Assembly (NCBI GenBank): GCA_964548045.1
Contig: CAZJQZ010000141.1
Coordinates: forward strand, 1-6,149
DNA: 6,149 bases
From: JBGLNL01 sp964548045
Lineage (GTDB): Bacteria; Chloroflexota; Dehalococcoidia; SZUA-161; SpSt-899
Direction of reading: 5' to 3'
Shown: positions 4,540 to 6,149 of the stretch, one piece after another
How the letters are laid out: every line of letters starts with the position of its first letter
How positions within the stretch are numbered: position 1 is the first letter of the stretch
Program-made: the position numbers and the translations under genes
Notes under the pieces: model-generated
The model's input: the letters and a program-made list of their open reading frames with translations, nothing else
The model's database searches: none
Told to the model about the DNA's origin: nothing

Positions 4540-4848
4540 ATGAGTAAAGACCGCACAATTTTTCTCCGTAACGTGCCAGATCGAACATGGAGACTGGCTC
4601 ACGTTACTGCCGGATTCAGTGAGTTCGGCGATACAAAAGCATGGATACTTGATGCCATCGAAAAGCAAGCTGAAGCTCAATTGGGAAGTAAAGGGTTCAG
4701 CACTGTCAAAAAAATTATTAACCAGACAATTACTGATGAAGCTGCTGGCCGTTCTTCTCACGTCCAAAAAAGTGACGGTATGTTTGAGGATTTTACTGAC
4801 AGGCTGATTAAACAACTTAATCAGGACGTACAGCCCATACCTGAATAA
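4540..4848 (+). CDS. Ribbon-helix-helix (CopG/Arc-like) transcriptional regulator (102 aa)
   Basis: The N-terminal RHH domain covers about residues 4-45. Strand RTIFLRNVP (5-13) would pair with its dimer partner to insert in the DNA major groove. Helix A (about 14-28, DRTWRLAHVTAGFSE), a GDTK turn and helix B (about 33-46, AWILDAIEKQAEAQ) follow. This is the layout of Arc/CopG/MetJ-type dimeric repressors. A C-terminal extension of about 50 residues (from GSKGFSTVKK) has no recognised fold and may form tetramers or bind a partner. The ATG at 4540 has GGAGG 9 nt upstream. It is the only rightward gene and its promoter carries the same CTAAC-N4-GTTAG dyad as the divergent operon, implying autoregulation plus repression of that operon. 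No toxin gene follows it, which argues against an antitoxin. Confidence 0.75.
   Translation: MSKDRTIFLRNVPDRTWRLAHVTAGFSEFGDTKAWILDAIEKQAEAQLGSKGFSTVKKIINQTITDEAAGRSSHVQKSDGMFEDFTDRLIKQLNQDVQPIPE
4817..4848. terminator. Putative shared terminator / inverted repeat over convergent stops
   Basis: TTAATCAGG (4817-4825) and CCTGAATAA (4840-4848) pair at 8 of 9 positions around a 14-nt loop. The arms start and end exactly at the stop codons of the two convergent genes. Rightward, a T-rich run (TATTTTCTTTTT) follows soon after, as in an intrinsic terminator; leftward the T-richness is weaker. The stem is GC-poor with one mismatch, so efficiency is uncertain. Confidence 0.35.
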
Positions 4849-5260
4849 GCATATTTTCTTTTTCATCCTTTATCTTTTCTCCTTCTCCGCGTTTGAATAT
4901 CTGCACGTCATCGTGGTAAACCACCCCGTTGCAAAAATCCTCAGCCGATTTCTCGAAGTTCGAAAGATCTGCTCGATCCGCTCGTTTCGTCCAGAATGAA
5001 GATGCGAATCCAACCGCTTCTCCTTTCTCGAACAGTAAACCCTTAATGCCGGCTTGTTTCAATGCCAGCACCAGTATCTTCTTCAGCTCTGCCTGCTTTT
5101 CGTTGTATCTCCGGATCTGTTCACCCTTGGAATCGCCTTGCGGTCGGAACCGGCTATTCGCCGTCTGTCTCGGCTGTGGAAGTACGCAATCCTGGAACAT
5201 AAGTTTCAACCGGCGCTCTCCTTCGTCGTATTCAACTAGAATGAGTTCTTTCATTTGCAT
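4817..5260 (-). CDS. rusA: RusA-family Holliday junction resolvase (147 aa)
   Basis: The protein is a RusA-type endodeoxyribonuclease, which as a homodimer cleaves four-way DNA junctions during phage recombination or replication. The signature is RADLSNFEKSAEDFCNGVVYHDDVQIF (split: RADLSNFEK 96-104, then NGVVYHDD 111-118, VQIF 119-122). By alignment from memory to E. coli RusA, D98 corresponds to D70, K104 to K76 and D118 to D91. The D72 position of the usual DxDN motif is S100 here (DLSN). An N-terminal strand (KLMFQDCVLPQPR) and a Lys/Arg-rich helix (about 47-70) precede. The ATG at 5260 has AGGGG about 7 nt upstream; a second ATG lies two codons in. It is last in a leftward group with the MazG-like gene, and its final 32 nt overlap the RHH gene tail to tail. 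Confidence 0.8.
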   Translation of the reverse strand: MQMKELILVEYDEGERRLKLMFQDCVLPQPRQTANSRFRPQGDSKGEQIRRYNEKQAELKKILVLALKQAGIKGLLFEKGEAVGFASSFWTKRADRADLSNFEKSAEDFCNGVVYHDDVQIFKRGEGEKIKDEKENMLIQVWAVRPD

Positions 5261-5288
5261 GCTTTTCCCCTAATCGTGGAACCGTATC

Positions 5289-5708
5289 TCAATCTGGCTG
5301 TGGGCTTTCGCTAGATGTGGGCTGGCCTTTGGTTAAGACAAGAGCTAGTATTTCAAGGCAGTTAATAGCATCAGCAATTTCTTCAAGGCAATTATCCAAA
5401 TCTGTGTTTTCAAGCCCCTCCCGAAGCTCATCCATTTCATCAAGGGCATGCTTCCAAACATTTGATGCGTAAGCCTCGCCATTGTGTCCTTGGGTGTTAT
5501 TCTTTTCATGCCTTGCCCACAATTTTGTCTCCTTGATCTTAGCAAGGTCTACCCTGAGAAATTGCAACGCCTTATAATTATCTTCGTTGCAGACTGACCC
5601 TTGAATACTGAGATTGAATAACGTTTTTATTTCCCCTCTCCGTGGTTCGTGTACTTCATCCACTTCGTCGCATGGTAATATGTTTGTGTCTTTTGGTATA
5701 TAATTCAC
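5289..5708 (-). CDS. Probable MazG-like / all-alpha NTP pyrophosphatase (139 aa)
   Basis: The C-terminal half shows the metal-binding pattern of the all-alpha NTP pyrophosphatase superfamily: E91-x2-E94 in WKHALDEMDELREG, then, about 14 residues later, E109/E110-x2-D113-x2-N116 in LEEIADAINCLEIL. Such enzymes (MazG, dUTPase-2, phage MazZ-like) hydrolyse NTPs or dNTPs to monophosphates and pyrophosphate with Mg2+. The N-terminal 60 residues are unrelated in appearance. The spacing fits but overall similarity cannot be measured here, so the substrate is unknown and this is a moderate call. The start is a GTG at 5708 with AAGGAGG 8 nt upstream. It lies between a membrane protein gene (33-nt gap) and rusA (28-nt gap), in keeping with a nucleotide and DNA metabolism group. 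Confidence 0.5.
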   Translation of the reverse strand: MNYIPKDTNILPCDEVDEVHEPRRGEIKTLFNLSIQGSVCNEDNYKALQFLRVDLAKIKETKLWARHEKNNTQGHNGEAYASNVWKHALDEMDELREGLENTDLDNCLEEIADAINCLEILALVLTKGQPTSSESPQPD

Positions 5709-5741
5709 TTCAGTACCCTCCTTCTCTTTTTCAATAGTTCC

Positions 5742-5951
5742 TCAATTCCACCGAGCCTTTTTCCTCCTGGCGACCTCTCCTATTGCTTCATTGGCCTTTG
5801 CCATTTCCGTTTCGATCTCTCCCCTCATGCACTGCTTCTGCAGTTCCTGGAAGACAAACCGAAAGCTGCCTTTGCCTTTGATCACCAGCCATGTTATCCA
5901 GAGGACAGCGAACAGGAACAGGAACGGGGCTTTGATTATCTTCCGTATCAT
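5742..5951 (-). CDS. Small single-pass membrane protein (69 aa)
   Basis: Function is unknown. A basic N-terminus (MIRKIIK) precedes one hydrophobic helix (about 8-24, APFLFLFAVLWITWLVI), then KGKG and a soluble, charged helical C-terminal region of about 40 residues ending in RRKKARWN. There is no cleavage motif, so it should stay in the inner membrane, with orientation uncertain since both flanks are positive. Small phage membrane proteins of this type include holin-like and superinfection proteins, but no lysis gene is nearby to support a holin. The ATG overlaps the upstream stop as ATGA and has AAAAGG 7 nt upstream. Confidence 0.65.
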   Translation of the reverse strand: MIRKIIKAPFLFLFAVLWITWLVIKGKGSFRFVFQELQKQCMRGEIETEMAKANEAIGEVARRKKARWN

Positions 5952-6149
5952 GCCACAACCTTTTCATTCCTTCCTGGGTTTTTCCAAGTCTTTCCTGCCG
6001 AATCTATGCTATTGAATACCATTCTGGCAACGAATCGCTGATCGGGGAGTGAGAACTTGCCTAGCATGTGAATAATCTTTCCATAAATCGCAAGCTTTTC
6101 TTCTCTGGTAGCTCTGAGGGTTCTTGGTTTCTTGGCATTGTCAAACTTT
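5948..6149 (-). CDS. C-terminal part of a hypothetical protein, cut by the window edge
   Basis: A frame open from the right edge (first full codon at 6148) gives 66 residues before a TGA that overlaps the next ATG (ATGA). It includes a basic stretch (AKKPRTLRATREEKL), a helix (LAIYGKIIHMLGKF) and SLPDQRFVARMVFNSID. No start codon with a ribosome binding site is seen inside, so the gene begins beyond 6149. The family is not recognised. The tight coupling to the membrane-protein gene and the uninterrupted frame support a real gene. Confidence 0.6.
   Translation of the reverse strand, partial: KFDNAKKPRTLRATREEKLAIYGKIIHMLGKFSLPDQRFVARMVFNSIDSAGKTWKNPGRNEKVVA

Noticed and set aside
4115..4848. 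Toxin-antitoxin pair based on the RHH protein
   Set aside because: RHH antitoxins are usually followed by a toxin in the same operon; here the next gene is convergent rusA, and the divergent 72-aa protein has no toxin features.
1..6149. CRISPR array, tRNA, insertion sequence or attachment site
   Set aside because: No regularly spaced repeats, cloverleaf, transposase or terminal inverted repeats were seen; the only tandem repeats are two short in-gene duplications.

Overview
The window reads as part of a mobile-element genome, most likely a tailed phage, prophage or phage-like plasmid of a bacterium. The reasons are very small, tightly packed genes on one strand with 4-nt stop/start overlaps, strong AAGGAGG-type ribosome binding sites, and gene content typical of phage early or replication regions. 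That content is a RusA-type Holliday-junction resolvase, a ParB-like CTP-binding-fold protein without ParA, a probable MazG-like nucleotide pyrophosphatase, a nucleoside-deoxyribosyltransferase-like protein, and a run of tiny zinc-ribbon proteins. The strong Shine-Dalgarno sites and the GTG and TTG starts fit a Gram-positive-like host, but the host cannot be named from the sequence. No rRNA, tRNA, CRISPR array, insertion sequence or structural phage gene is visible.

Layout, right to left. Genes on the minus strand enter from the right edge: a truncated gene of unknown function (5948-6149), a small one-pass membrane protein (5742-5951), a MazG-like helical protein (5289-5708) and RusA (4817-5260). 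RusA meets, tail to tail, the only plus-strand gene, a ribbon-helix-helix (RHH) regulator (4540-4848). The two coding regions overlap by 32 nt, and an imperfect inverted repeat spans exactly the two stop codons.

A 206-bp regulatory region (4334-4539) carries two divergent sigma70-like promoters with the same architecture. Each has a TTGAC(A/T) -35, a 17-bp spacer, a TAGACT -10, and a CTAAC-N4-GTTAG palindrome at the identical position overlapping the spacer and -10. The simplest reading is that the RHH protein represses itself and the long leftward operon through these matched operators.

From 4333 leftward a single operon of twelve genes runs out of the left edge. First come five small genes of unknown function (4115-4333, 4024-4113, 3866-4027, 3657-3875, 3319-3660), including 29-aa and 53-aa genes that are easy to miss. 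Two further unknown genes follow (2999-3322, 2388-2990). Then come a two-zinc-knuckle protein (1805-2314), the ParB-like protein (973-1833), three tiny zinc-ribbon proteins (767-961, 595-774, 394-591) and the deoxyribosyltransferase-like protein (8-397). A ribosome binding site at the left edge shows that another gene follows outside the window.

The parts with a recognisable role (nucleotide pool handling, ParB-like DNA binding, junction resolution, repressor control) fit an early DNA-metabolism and host-takeover region. The best candidate for something undescribed is the regulated operon of Cys-rich mini-proteins around an orphan ParB, switched by the RHH/operator pair.
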